A DNA stretch of 64,000 bases from Struthio camelus (GCF_040807025.1 NC_090956.1:1662517-1726516); one strand, 5' to 3'. Counted from the stretch's first letter, positions 1 to 13,910 are shown. The notes: generated from the letters alone by a model not told the origin. Translations and numbers: made by a program.

Positions 1-3000
1 CTACCGCGGGAGAGGGATTGCCTACCCACTGGTTTTCAAAGACACAGAGAGCAGCAACGCTTGTGCTGCTGTGTTGTCCTGCCGTTGTTTCCTGCAGCGC
101 AAGTGGAAGGGGAGCACCAAATCTCAGCAGTGCAATCCTGCTGCCGCCCGGCCGGGGGATAGGCACCGCGGCTCAAAGTGCACCTTCTACTTCGGACAGT
201 TGCCGACTTTTTTAAGCTCCTTCTTTGGTTTGGGAACACCAAGGCAGATTCATTTTTTTGTGTTTCATTCAAGAAAGCTAGAAAACATTCAGACTAAATA
301 ACTTCTTTCCAAAATAAAAGTTGCAAATCCGTTTTAATATGCAGCCATGGTATGCTGATATAATCTGCATTATAGTAGTTTGATTTGTCCAAACAAATTA
401 ATCTCTTAATAGGAGATTTTGCACTAAGGTATTTTGGTCGTGACCTATTTGAACTCAACCCATATAAAAAGAACTCCACTCCCAATTATTGTCACTCTTC
501 CTATCTAGCAGTAGATTTTTTTTTTCTGCTGCCCTAATTCCTTTTTGGGGGCAGTTTAACATATGTCCAGCTAGAAGATTAGTGATTTTTTTGAGGGAAA
601 CAAAGAAGAAGCTGCTTTTCCTCCATTATCTTCCTACTCTCACCACAATTTCATACAGCATCTGCATGGATTGCAAGACAGCAGCACATTGTTAGTTTGA
701 AGTTTTAAATGCCATCTAAATCAGCAACAAGAATGAAGCAGATTCAGTGGGGATATTGTCTGTATCTCCTACAAGCTGTATTTTCACACAAAAAGAGAGT
801 GAAAGCTTTCCCCCAGTCTTGCAGGAGCAGATAAGTGGGGAGGGGGAGGCAAGCACAGAAACGGCACAATGTATAATATATAAATCCTAATGGCTAAAAT
901 GAAATGTCTTATCCAGAGAAAGTCACAGATGGCTGGACTATTTTAATACAGGAACATGCCCAGCAATTTTATCGCCATGAAAAACAACCTGAGAAAAATA
1001 GATTGTGTTTGAACCATTATTAAAATGAACTCGGTGGAATTTCCTCAGTAATCAGAGAACCCCTGATGGGCAGCGGTTTTATCTTCGCCAGGGATCAGAA
1101 GTGCCTGCAATCAAAAATGCCCGTGCCTTAGCCCATCCCCAAAAGGCACCTAGAATGACAGACTGCAGATTTTACTTAATGCTTTTTTCCACCTCCAACA
1201 AGCAGAGGCTGTTTAAAAGGCAACCAGACCACAAACAAATAAGGACAGTAACAAACTGTTATTCACTATATTCTCCCTGCAGCACAATAAAGCACAACAG
1301 AACGACTTAAAGAAGATACATGACAATATATAACAATCTAAACAACATGAGAGTTATCATCTCATGAATTAATACACCCAGGGTGTGAATGTGGTGTACT
1401 CCAGAGCACACACGCAGCCAGCTACTCAAATTCAGGTTAATGGGACGATGTCTGTTTAAGCACGGCATCAACACTGGTATTTTATACACAAGCTTTTACA
1501 ACGCTGAAGGTCAACAGGGAGACGGGATCTGCGTTTTCATCCCTTCACAATTTCAGCGCAAACAGATGTTTCCCAACCAAACCCTGCTGCCGGGCAGCCT
1601 GGGCAAAGCCGGCAGCAGGGAGCGCGGCGCGGGCACCTCCGGCGCTGCCGCCAGCGCTGGGGAAACGCACACCGCACACCGCCGAGACACGGCGGCAGGG
1701 ACACGGCGCTTTGGCGGTACTAAAGCCCTTAAAAGTGTAGGTGAGGAAGCCCTTGTAATGCTCAGCTCTGAGAATGACTTTGTCCCCCAAAGTAGGGGGG
1801 AAAAGCACGCAGCCGCTCCGATGGCATTAGAGTACCCTCCGTGCAGGGACGGTGCAATTTCTGTGCTGGAACTGTAGCCCTGCCCGGTTGGGAAACAACT
1901 CCGAAAAAAGGGAAGTGCTGAGAGGTGCCCACACCTCGGGGATGCTGAACTACTCCAAACAACGCAGTCCCCCGCACCCCTCCCGGCTCCGGGGTGCCGT
2001 GCCCCGACGCGGGTGGCAGGACCGTGGAGGAACGGGAGGGTGAAGCCCCTGCTGCTCTCCGGGGACTAGACCCAGGCTCTGACACTTACAGGTGATGGAG
2101 GAATACAAAACAAAAGGTTTCCCTCCAAAATAAAAGGTATCCCCCACCTGGCAGAGTTGTGATGCGCCGAGTCTCTGACGATAGCAGCTCCCATGCAATA
2201 AGGATGCTACGAGTTAATTAACTTTTAGCACATCTAGTTTTTGCACTGCCTGGGGTTGCGAGATTGAAGAATTAAGCTGCTTTAAAACCATTCCCATCCC
2301 AGCCCCCCTTGGGTCCCCAGGAAAGGTCTGTTCGTTACTTACCCCAGACAGCTCATCTTTCCCTCTCACCGCTGAATTTCATCATTCTTGAGCAGAACTA
2401 CAATTGTGCACTTTTACTATACACACCAACCATATGGGCAGGGGATCTGAGCGCAGGGAGGAACTGGCACAGCACGTGCATTATCCCTGCTATCCACAAC
2501 CAAACGGATGAAGAAAATGTCAGCAAATTAAAATCTGCAGGAGCTTAATTCTGGACAAATGGGATGAAATCCATTTGAGCTAAAAAGAAAAAAGGAAAAC
2601 TCAAACAAAAAACTCAGCCCTAGGACAGACAGGAGGAGGAGGTGTCTGCAGCCCGTGTCTCTGCGGAAAGGCGATTTGTGTGATCAGTCTAGGGGTCTTG
2701 GGTTACGCTGCAAACCAGCACCTTGCAGGAACACGTTAACTCCCGGGGGGAGCCTGGGGAAGGGGACCTGCAGAGGAACCATCAAAGCAGGAGGGCTGGC
2801 AGCGGCAGCGTCCCAAAAATAAATAGAGCCGGTGCAGAGGGAAGATCCAATCAGGCTAGAGCGAGGGCTAGCAGCATACCAGGGATTTACAGGCTGCCTT
2901 GCTCTGCACAGTGCGTGCCAGCACCGAGAGCTGCACCGCAGGCAGGGCTGCAGCGGGAGGGGAGCGTGCCCACGCCATGGCAGGCCGGGGGTTACCCACG

Positions 3001-6000
3001 GCAGCGAACCATGGTGGCTCCCTCTGCACCATCCTGCCTCCCTGGGCAGCGCGTGAGGAAATCGAAACCATTGGCAGACCTTCTCCTCTCTAGTCTCCGA
3101 GGGTCATGGAGCCCCAGGCCCCGGCCGATGGGAAGAGCCATCACCCTGCCACTAGCGGCTGTGGGGAAAGGGCTCTTCCCAGCCCCTATCGGCAGGTTTC
3201 CTCCTGGGGTTGCAAGGTGGGAAGGCATCAAAAAGCCCTGACCGCTGAAATCCCTTGGAGTGCAGGTCTGTGGGACTCCTATATCACCACAGTATCTCAG
3301 GGAACTGCTAGGTCTGGAGGGAGGACTGGGAAGACATTGGGATTCAGCATTACTGCAGGGGACTGACTCTGCTCTGCAGGCTGGGTTGGCCTGGGGGAAC
3401 TGAACTGCTACGGAGACCAGGGAGGGAGCTGGGGAGGCAGGTCTCACGCTCCCAGGCGGAGCTCCTCCTTGGTCTCACCACAACCCTATTCTTCAAAATA
3501 ATTCACATCCATAGATATCTCAGAGGGAAACAGCCCTTGGAGAATTCCCGCACCCAAGAGCTGAGCACTGGGCTGCTGTGAGGGGCAGAAGGGCAGCCCC
3601 TTGCACGGCCGGGGCTGCACTGCACGCCGCGTGCGCGGGGGGCTGGCCCAATGGGCTGTGCAACGAGCCCCTTCCCATGGCCCTTATTCCTTTAGCATCC
3701 CAGAGAGTCGTTTGGGCACAAGGTGGGGACTGCAGGGGAGCTGGGAGCCATCGGCACCACGACTTCCCGCACAAGGCAGAGCTCAGCAGCAACGACGGGG
3801 ACAGGACGTTCAGCCTTCTGGTTATCCAGGCTTCTCATTATGGGAAGACCTTTCCCCCTGGATTAAAACCACTACCTCTATGTCCCACAGTCAACGAAAT
3901 ACCCGTCAGCACGTGACAAATCTCAGGAACGTGAGCCAAAGGACGTCCCTTCCAAAGGACGTTTGCTGAATTAGCTCAAATTAGCTCAGCTTGTCCAAGT
4001 CACATTCAAGGCTGGGGACACAAATGCCACCAAGCACGCCTCTGCAAAAGCCCCAGGCAGGCACGACGGGGTGACTGTGAGTCACGAGCGAAACCACTGC
4101 CTCCCTCGTGGTGCCATGGCTTGTGCAGCACCACCCTCCTCTCAGAAGAGGGGCACGGAGAGCCTCGGCGCAGGGCAGGTTCAGGAAGGGCTCCAGCTGC
4201 TACCGGCACCTGCGGACGCCTTGGGAGCGTGCGGGACTGACGAGGGAGGCTGGAGCCGAGCCAGGGCGGTGCGCGTGAAAGCAGGGGAATGGGGCAGGAC
4301 CTGGGAGGACAGCGTGAGGGAAGAGGGAACGTCAGACCCAGAAAGCAGAGGTGCTAAATTGAGGGCACGGCGGGCAGGGCTGAAACCTACTGCTCTGGAG
4401 AGCCTGTCCGTCATGGGCACCCTGGCTGTCCCCGCGCCCCAGCCACGGCCCCTCTGCCATGGAGGGTGGCCTCCCTACACAGCTATTATTGCTGAGAAAG
4501 CAATTAAAAGGGAATGATTGTTTTATCTTTTCCATGTCTTGCCTTGCAGTCCTCGCAGACTTGAAGAAGCGGCGGCACGGGACAGCTTTCCTTACGACAG
4601 TCTGGCGCGCGCGAGCAGCAGCCGTGTGCTGGCACAGGAGCCCGGCAGCCCCTAGGCACTAGCTAGGAACTAGGGAATATCTGAGCCTCCGCGAGCGGCC
4701 ACGGCCCTCACCGGCGCAGGACTGCCCCAGGGGCGAGCGGGCTGCCGCTTGCACCAGTGTACGAGCTGGGAAAAGCAGGGTCCTCACAGGCCTCCCTGGT
4801 GACCCCTTGCCTCTGGGAATCCCAGGGGCTATGCCAGACGCTCAAACCCAAATCCCCAGGTCATCTGTGGTCTCTGAAGCCCAAGTATGAGACTGTTTGG
4901 GTCCCATCTCTGGATTTAGACCCCTTCTCAACAAAAAATGCAGAAAACCAAACAATCTATCTCAAGCCATGTGGAAATAACTCAAATGAATTCACAGCAT
5001 CCCATAAACCTAGAGCGCATTGTAGCCTCATCATCTTTCAGTGAGTTATTAAAAGCACTAAAAGCTCTTGCTCAGTAGCAAACCTGTTCAGTGACAAACT
5101 CCAGGATAAACGGCTCGTATTATGCACAAGCAGCAAACACAGAGCTGCTTATACTTCCCACAAACACATCCTCAGCTAGGAAACCTGGTTTCTAAAGTAA
5201 CTTTTTTTTCTTGAATTCATTTCATTAAGATTAGATGGTAAATCTCTTCCCTAAGCTAAATACTTCATTTCCATTAAACTAAGATTAGCTGCCTGATTTA
5301 CTGAGCGTCTTACCCCAGCCCCGATGTTAACCTTTCACACTGGGGCATGGGGATGATCATGAGGGTTTTTAACCAGTTATTTTCCGAATCAGAAGAGCGA
5401 TAATTGGAAGCTGGCCTGACAGCTTTGTTGTTCTGGGACTCGGGTGCTGATGAGCGGGCGACATCTCGGCACTCCTGGGGAAGGCAGCCGGCAGCTCCGG
5501 GAGCGTTGGGGCTGGCCACTACTCTCCTCCGCTCCCCGCTTACCGGGGGTCTTCCGGAAGGAGACCTCCCACGAGGAAAACCTGCTGCGCCCCTGCAAAG
5601 GGTGTTAGGTCCAGATGGAATAAGCACATGAAATTTTAGAAGCTTATTTAAATCCCCTCTGCGGAAAAAATCCCATATAATTTCACAGGGATAAAGATAA
5701 TGGCGTTCTCTAAGACATTTCTGTCCACCTTATTAGGGAAAGATCTTTTCTGTTTGTTTGTTTGTTTGTTTTTCTTAATTGAGACTAGTTTTGAGTTTTG
5801 TGTGATGGTCCCGCTCAGCACCAGCTGTCCCTGCCCTGGCTCTGCCCCAAATGCTCCTGCCACAGGGTTTGCACGCCCAGTCTCCCCTTTGCACCCGCAT
5901 TTGGCAGCCGGGCAGGACTGCTCCTGCTGGAGTGGCAGAGAAGAGAGGCCAAACAACAACTCCGGTGGGGGACAGGAACAGGACCGGGGTCACGGCTCAG

Positions 6001-9000
6001 CCCATGGGCTCGGTCACACCCTGGGGCACCAGCAACGTTTCCCACTGCCTGCGCTCCAAGAGATGGCATCTCATCGGCACGCAGTGTCCCCACCTGCAAT
6101 GCTGGTAGCTACACTATTGGTGCCAAAAAACGACCACTTCCCTGCCACCTCCCACTCCGGAAAGTTCCTCCCGCGCCACTGCGATAGCGGGGCTGCGCCC
6201 TCGGGGAGGATGGATAAACACACGGCAGACAGAGCTGGTGGGGCTGCATGTGCCCAGGCCCATGGCAGCGGTTTGGCACTGCCAAGCAGAGATGAGAGCT
6301 GGCTTGGCAAGGACGAGTTCCCCAGGCCACCCTGGCTGAGGCTTTCTGAGCACAGGTGGGAGCATCCGCGCTCCTGCGAGGTGTAAAGGCACGTGTCCAA
6401 TAGTCTATGCTGCCAGCACTGTGGCAGTTGCCCTCCCGATGTACCAGCTGCGTGGGGCAGCACGTGGTCCAGGCACAGCCGGTGCTGCAGACCACGGGGG
6501 TCAAGCAAGCTCGAGCGCCATGTCTGCGCCTGTCTCCTGGCCAGGCCTTACCCACAGACGGCAGTCCAAAAGGAGCTCCAGGCAGCCCACGCATGGCCCG
6601 CCACAGCAGAGCCGCTGCGAGGAGTGCGGGGGGATGCTGCGAGGCAAGGGCCATCCCTGGGCCACCCACTCCCAACGTCCTCCCCACCGCCAGGATCTCT
6701 GCAAGCACGGCTGAGACCCTGGCACAGAGGATGTTGTTATGGTAACTGTAATATCTTGCAATTCTACTGATTAAAGTAGGAATTGGAAAGCCAGGCCCGG
6801 AGTGGGGCCAGATGGAGACCTGATTCCCTAATGGCCATCGTCTCTGCCTGACCGTAATCCCCATCACGTGCCTTGTGCACAGACAGCGTCTCACTGTGCA
6901 GACCCACTCTGCTCCCTGCAAAAAGAGCAGGCAGACCTGCTGTGCAGATGGCAAGCCTGCCCAGGTCTTGCCTCGGCAGGACAGCTCCACCAAGGGCAGC
7001 AGAGATGCTAGACCGACACCAGGACAAATTCATCAAGGACTCCAAGCCCTGTCCTCACTTAAAACTCCACCTTGCACCATCCTAGCAGTGCAAAGAGGAT
7101 TTACATGAGACAAGGCTATGTATCCAATCACTGCAAGAGAGCCAAATCCAGATAAGAATTTGGCTTCCAGCTCTCACCCACAGACGAGATAGGATATTTC
7201 TGAACCATACGCACACGGCTGCAATGCTGCGAACCCCCTCATTCCCCCATGGCTGATGTTTGGCAGGCTGCGTTTGGAGCAACAGTTCAGACCAGTCTCT
7301 CTGCCACTCTTGGAGGGAAAGAACTTCAAAGACAGAAATTTTCCTTCCTCCTCTTGATGTGAGGATTCAAGCTGTGCTAAAGTGCCAGATCCAGAGGGAG
7401 AAAATGCTGTGAGCTGAGGGCAGCTGCTTGCCAGTGGGGAGAGCAACACGTGCGCACAGTGCGAGCCAGGCCCGCGCACGTGCTCAGGCATGCCCTGCCG
7501 CTGCAGCGGCACCAACGCCACCGCCGGTATGCACACACGCTGTCCCGACAGACACGCATTCTGCCACCTCCATGTGCCCACCGCGCTCTCTGCCCTCAGC
7601 ATTGGTGCACGCAGGCCAGCAAGCAGGACAGCACTGAGCAGGGCAAACGCAGCCCAGCCAACCCAAGATGCCAGGGTGGATATGCATTTAAAGCCAAGAT
7701 GTTTCTTTGCTCGCCTGAGTAGGGGATGCTGGCCTTAACCATTTCTAGCCCTGGACTTTCCTTGCACCCTCATGAGGCATTTTTAGCTGTGCAGAGGGAA
7801 AGCAGGAGCAATGCCTGAGGGAAACCACTGAATGCTCCACTTCCTGCTAATTGAGTCAGGGAGTCCATCAAAAGAAAGTCTGTGAGTGCTCAGCCCTCCT
7901 TTCCTGACCAGCAGCCCATGCACAGGGAGCAGGGAAGCTGCATCCCCTACAAACATCACAGGAGCCAGTGACTGCACTTCCTCTTTTCCTCCCCTAACAA
8001 CAGTGATTTTCTCCCCTCTTTCAGGAGGGTAAATTACCCTGATAGAACGGGTGGCCCTTTGCAGTGCTCCTGGCCAGTACATCCCTGAGACAGGCGGCAT
8101 CCGCCAGGACGGCACACACCAGGCCAGGGCTGGATGGAGCACAAGTGTCACACAGCTCCCACAGGGACTCATGCCTGACGGTCACCAGGAAAGGCCAGGC
8201 CCTTTCCAAGGCTGCCAGCAGACGAGTGATCCAAGGCGAGGGAGTTCGGCCATCACCCTCCAAGGTGGCAGGACAGATTTCCCTGCCTGGCAGGCGAAAT
8301 TTCCCTGCCTGTCTGTTGTAGGGATAGCTCATGCTAACTTTAAATGAGCAAGCTGGGTTACTAGAAGTCTAGATGGAGCCATTTATCCTGCCAGGCAACG
8401 GGATGAATTAGCCCATGCTGAGCACCGTGCTGCTACTTATGGTTGCCAGGAACCAGCTAACCCATGCATTGCCAACTCCAGCATCTCTGCACCGTGCTCT
8501 GGAGCACAGATATCCCTGCCCTTTCTGCCTGGGCAACAGCACCTCTGGGCACAGATCAGGCAGGATATTGCTCCAGTGCTGGGAATTATGAGGATTAGAG
8601 GAACATCACGGGTTCAAATGGGGTTTCTGAGCAGGACCGAGCAGCGCTTGTTCTCATGCCCCGTTTTCCGCACCGCTGCTGGGAAGACAGACAGTCTGCT
8701 TTGCCTTCCACATGCAGTCACGCAGGGAAATTGCCCAACCGGACTGGGAAACGCAGGCACAGGAATGACCTCCACGGCATCCTGCCCTTCTGCCCCCACT
8801 GAAAATGTATCATGAACATATAGCTACTTCAATTAGCAAAATTACCAGTCCCTGATAGGACAGTCTCAGAGCATCCATGAATGTGTGACACACAGACCTG
8901 GCCAGATCCCATCTCTGGGACACAGCAGATGGGTGTAGCTCAGCCCAACATTTGGCCCTGGGGGAAGGTACCCCCACGGTCCTGAGAGAGATCCCCAAAG

Positions 9001-9817
9001 CCTGCTGGCAACCCTCAGCTCAACCCTAATCTTCAGTTTTCTAACTGTGGAGCTTGATTTATTTTCTGGCCTAGTTCTTGAATCAATTGCCAGCCTTTCT
9101 GCAACTAATTTAGTTTTCCTTTGAAAAAAAAAGGAGCCAAGTCCCGTGTTGTCAGTAGATGCAATGAACCAATCAGCCTGGTGACCATCACAGCACTGCA
9201 GGGATGGGGGCAGCAGGCGATTTTGTGCCTCCATGTGTGCTGGAGGAGTGGTGTAGACTACTGGCCACTGGGCAGACAAGGGGGTCTCCTTCCCATCTGC
9301 AGCTACATCTCACACTAGATTCAGTGGTCTGTATGCCAGGACCACAGGCTGCCACACGTGGGATAGTACTCAAGGTCTCCTGATCTCAGCAAAATATGGC
9401 AAAGTAGCCATGCAGGCTGCAGGGGTACGATGGTCCAGGAACAGCTGGGGCTGACACTCCATCAAGCTCAGAGCTCGGCTACTCCCCTTCAGAAGGTAGA
9501 TGTCCAGCACTGCTGGGTCCCTGACCTGAGCAGCGAGCAATCTCGGCTGCAACTGTTTCCCTCTAGTGAAGACGATCTTTTCTCGGTTGCAGCTGCAATC
9601 CCACTGGGAAAAGGAGGTGCCCTGACCTGGGAACCACTCTGCACCTCCTACACTTCCCTAGGGAAGCTGCTCACAAGAGTAAGCAATGGCAGCTTTGTAG
9701 AGGAAACTTTGCAACCAAAGCCTGAGCTGTTCAGCCACCATACGCTCATTGCCAGCAGGCTGACGCCCATGTTTTAATTACCAGCATGGCAACATGAAGG
9801 TTACTGACACTCTGTAC
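1..9817. other. No gene identified; probable GRID2IP intron/3' region
   Basis: No open frame in this stretch resembles a known protein and none is flanked by convincing splice sites. The next GRID2IP exon (in mammals it begins with an IFIPKKHR-like peptide) and the FH1/FH2 exons should lie to the left on the minus strand; I searched for that peptide by eye on the minus strand and did not find it. The base composition alternates between GC-richer patches (about 1.56-1.75 kb, 4.55-4.75 kb, 5.45-5.6 kb) and ordinary AT-richer sequence. A few bird-like simple repeats are present but no recognisable CR1 3' end. Confidence 0.5.
5752..5773. repeat. (GTTT)n microsatellite
   Basis: About five perfect GTTT units run into a short T-run. 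It is a simple tandem repeat in otherwise unannotated sequence, with no sign of function. Confidence 0.85.
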
Positions 9818-12800
9818 CTGATATTGTCAATAAGAAGCTGGTGGGACTCTTGGGTGAGAACCATGCAGAGGGCATAAGCCAAGTAGTCTACCTTCCTCTC
9901 TGCTGCATACTGCTTCAGGATGGCAAAAACCTTCTCCTTTACCTCTGGCTGATCACCAAGGATATCATCCACCTGCAGAAGGACAGGAGCAAGAAAAGAA
10001 GAGGGAACACACGTTAAGCACCAGAGAAATTAAACATACAGGTAAAAACTGTACAGAAAACACATCTTGTCTATTTTTAACACTCGGTCAACCAAAAAGA
10101 AAGGAATCAACGTAGTGAGGAAAGTGCAACTGCTGTTATCAACCGATCACTAAGCATTACTGGGGCCTCATGCACATTACAGCTACTGCTGTTCTGCATG
10201 TTATAATTATCACACTGAAAACATTGGTGTCACAGCAAAACCCAGAACTCTGCTGCTTCACAATTGGTCCCCTGCACGGGCTGCAAGGGGATGCACTGCT
10301 GGGCTTGGACCCAGCAGATCAGTTTGGAATCTACCCAACAGAGGACATCACAACAGCTTTTTAGAGATATTTAAGCCTCTAATGACACTATGATCCTGCC
10401 AAGTGACACTTTCTTGCTGTTAACTCTTGGATGGCTGCAGAGAAATACGGAGAGGGAACATGTGTGCGAGCATGGACAGTGGGAAAGGGCCTTGCCAGCT
10501 CATTAGTTGCCAGCCACTGCCATGTCCACTCCACTTGAGATAGCCATAATGGGCAGGCTAATTAGCTAACTAGTATCTAACCAATTATCCTGCACCCAAC
10601 CCATGGGATCCTCATTAGTCTCCTCCTGACCCAGTGCTTGGGAGAAAGCTTGACAGGGGACAGTGGTGATGGTGGCTGTTCCTTGCTTTGTTGCTCCGTT
10701 GTGCAGCAGTGCAGGACACTGTCGGTGATGCTTTGCTCAGAGCCTACTTGATCCTCACCAGGTATGGCAAATAAGAAGGATGCAGAAAACTCTCTTTGTC
10801 ACAAGCCTGCAGTCCCTGTATCTGTGTTGTATTTTCCTGTTAGGTAATAGTTTTGTGCTGATAGTGGCTTTAACTGTTTCCCTCCAGCTTTGCAAGCGCA
10901 GGTGGGAACAGCTAGTGAGAGCAGTCGCTTACCCTTTCCCTATGTGTGGCGCTGTATTTGTATCTCACCATAAAAACAGTGCAGATGAGCTGGATGAGAG
11001 AGGCCTTTTACATAAGAAAGGGAAAGAGTCACTGCCTCCTGGTGCTTGTTCTACTTTGAAGCTCTCCAAAGACAGTTATCACAGACACTTTAACCTACAT
11101 CACAAACCACCAGGTACTTGTCGATTTGCGAGAGCCACCACGTGAACACCGCTGAGATTTCCACGAAGCAGCAGACCTTTCAAGGTTATCAAATCTGGGG
11201 CAGTAAAGGCAGCAGTTCCCCCATGGACAGATGCATGTGCTTTTTCGTCTCAACATCCAGCACAGTACTGAAAAAGAACTCGGCATTTTTTGGTGCACCA
11301 AATCCCAGGCCCCTTCTGTTAAATTTTTGCCTGAGCCAAGACTGAAGGGTTTGGCACAGTAGGAACTGTGGTGGTGTTACCACTGCTGATCAATATAACT
11401 CTTTAGCGTATTTCTGAGTGTAGGGGTAAAACAGGAGATGTTGACCTGGAACTGAAACCACGAGCATCTTTATCACTTTCTGGCAATGCCCGCAGGCTGC
11501 TATAATGCTCAACTTGCATAGCACAGCTCAAATCCTGGCCCTGCTGCTTTTATTAATGTTACTAATTCCGCCATGGGTCTGTCTGCCAAATGAGCCCTAT
11601 TAAAACAGGGACTTTGTCGAATGAACAAGTGTGGGAAAAGGTTCCATATCTCCAGCTTGCAAATGACTTAAGAAATGTGAATTATAAGCACCCTTAGACC
11701 TTCCGGCCTTACACCAGGGCCAGGACAGGAGTACCTGGGTGTGCGTAGAGCAGTTTCCCAGACCCTACGTTGGCACCTGGATCGTTCTCTCTGGCTCTTC
11801 CACCAGAAGCACCAGTGAGAGCAGAGCTTCCAGGCAAAACAGGGGGTAAGGCACCCTGCTGGGTTTTGTTATTTTCTGCATGGTATAAAAAATGAAGCTA
11901 CTTAAACATCTGAGCCATTAACTTCCCCTAGAGAGCTGTTTGCCAGCCAAGCTGCACTCCAGCGCCTGAAAGCCAGCAGCATGCAGCGCTCTGCAAACTC
12001 ATTTATGCTCAGATTCTCCGGGGCGCCACAGCCCATCGCCGATGTGTTTGTTCAGAGGAAAGGGACATGGCAGAAGTACTGCTGCAGGAGCTAGCAGCAT
12101 TACACGGGTATAGTGACCATGTTTGCAGGGGCCAGCCTGGAACCAATTCCAGGGGAATCGTGTTGAGACTCACACGAAAAAGGACTTTGCAAAATTATCT
12201 GCTTGCTTGCTTAAAAGTGCTCTCCCATGATCACCCAGAAAACATTTACATGGTTTAATGTGACTTCACTAGACTGAGGCAGCATGGAGCAACCTTTCCA
12301 GCAGTTGTTAATCTCCGGTAATCAGCGGGTATCTGTTTCACATGCAATACTCTACCTTATGACTCCAAACCTCAATGCATATTTGTGAATCTTTAATTTA
12401 AAAGGCGACTGAGGGGATTCGGCTGATACCTGTGAATCTCTTTATGAATGTCTTTTTCTTTTATTAGCTCAGGACCAAAAAAAAAAAAGAAAGCCTTGTT
12501 ATTTTCATAACAGTATTCTAAAAGGCTACTTTGAAATGGAAATTAGAAAGATTAAAAAAACAACCATGATCAAATTTATAATTAGCAAGAGGCAATGTGT
12601 TTGGTAAACTACCCACTAGGCAGCCTTCAGGAACACAACGAAGATGTAATCACATTGATATCCTTCCCTTTGCAACAAAATAAGACCTAAAATGTCTACA
12701 GGATGACATGCTAAAACTTTAAATGAATATCAGATACTCGGGAGTAAGAGATGTGCCCTTATGGATTTCCTTTTGACAAAAGTTATGCTTTCATTGTGCA

Positions 12801-13902
12801 AAAAGTAATAAGTACTTGGGATCATCACCCAGAGAATCTCAAAGCTCTTTGCAACATTTATATATTCTCCTAGCGATTATTGAAATACAGGTAATTATTA
12901 GGGCTCCTCTGTCAGACACTAAAGCCCCAAATCGGCACCCACAGTCCTCTGACCATCCGAGCACGCTGGCCAGACTGACATAAGCGGATGGGAATCAGCA
13001 AAACACTCGGTACCGAACTACAGCTTTGCCGATTTATGCCTGCTGAAGATCTAGCCATTGTTTTTTTTGCACGGAGAACAAGCCTTAAGCTCGAATTAAA
13101 TTCCAGGGGCTTGAAATCTCCAAACTGAAAGTGTCCGCGTTCCATGCAGCTCGATGCCCTCAGTGCTAAGGCGAAGAGCAGACACATACACGTGTTATTC
13201 TGCCTCTCTGGGATGCTGCTAATTCTCTGGCCAGCCATGGCTCACAGAGCACACATGCGTTTGCCTCAGCCCAGAGCAGCCAGGTGCTCAGCACCCTGAC
13301 AGCCTGCCTGACCTTACCTTCTTGCTGAATTCTTGCGCTTTCTGTTTCCTCTCCTGGTGGATGGCTTCAGCGCTCTGGACAAATTCCCGCATGCTGCTGC
13401 TGGTCCATCTCTGCAGCCGCCCGAGCCTCAGCAGTCCCAGCCTCAGAGACCTCCCTTGGCAGGACTGGATCATGGTAGCTGCTGCTCCATAGAGCTTCAC
13501 TGGGATCCCGTTGATTTCTAGCACATAATCCCCTGCCTTGATCCCACACGCAGCAGCAGGTGAGTCTGGGATGACACTTTCCACTTGCAGGGGGCCACCA
13601 CTGCTGCTTGCCAGGGCGAAGCCAAAGCATCCCTGGGGGCCAGGTTTGATGTCCACCTGCTGCACACGGGAGACCACACCGATGCTTGGGGGCACGTTGC
13701 TGCACTGCCTTGCCAGGCTGAGGAGTGCCTCGCAGCTCAGAGAGGAGACGGGCTGGCCCTCTATCTCCAGGACCTGGTCCCCTGGCCGGAGACCGGCCAC
13801 GTGAGCACTGCTGCCCTCTTCTACAGAAAGGATGTAGCAAGGACCGTTTCCACCTATCTTGAACCCAAACGCCTCGGGCCAGCCCTGGTTGGTTGTCGGC
13901 AT
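9818..13902 (-). CDS. GRID2IP: Delphilin (GRID2-interacting protein), 5' coding part, two exons
   Basis: Delphilin is a postsynaptic scaffold at parallel fibre-Purkinje cell synapses that binds the delta-2 glutamate receptor GRID2 and, through its FH domains, actin. Exon A spans 13318-13902 (195 codons) from an ATG reading MPTTNQGWPEAFGF, which matches the start of the human short isoform as I recall it (MPATNQGWPEDFGF). The splice acceptor ends at 13911, so the exon itself starts at 13910. Exon B spans 9818-9972 (51 codons plus 2 bases), joined in phase 0 to give KKVDDILGDQ, equivalent to human KVDEILGDQ. Residues about 4-79 form a PDZ domain with the FGFKIGG loop. Residues about 82-160 form a second PDZ-like domain with CFGFALAS. 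After a charged helical linker comes the first harmonin-N-like domain in exon B. The donor after LLIDNIR is GTACAG. The second PDZ-homology linker, later PDZ, FH1 and FH2 domains are not in the window. The gene is head-to-head with ZDHHC4, as in human. 5' untranslated exons were not located; the frame stays open a little upstream of the ATG, so extra N-terminal coding exons are possible. Confidence 0.9.
9973..13317 (-). other. GRID2IP intron between the PDZ and harmonin-N-like exons
   Basis: The intron has a GTAAGG donor at 13317 and a TTCTGCAG acceptor ending at 9973. It holds no recognisable exon; the longest minus-strand frame inside it (12912-13238) has no familiar domain and no fitting splice sites. 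An A-run lies near 12477-12489. Confidence 0.75.
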
Positions 13903-13910
13903 GGTTGCAG

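Noticed and set aside
5700-6386. 228-codon plus-strand frame
   Set aside because: No recognisable domain, begins in a (GTTT)n repeat, and no splice or promoter support.
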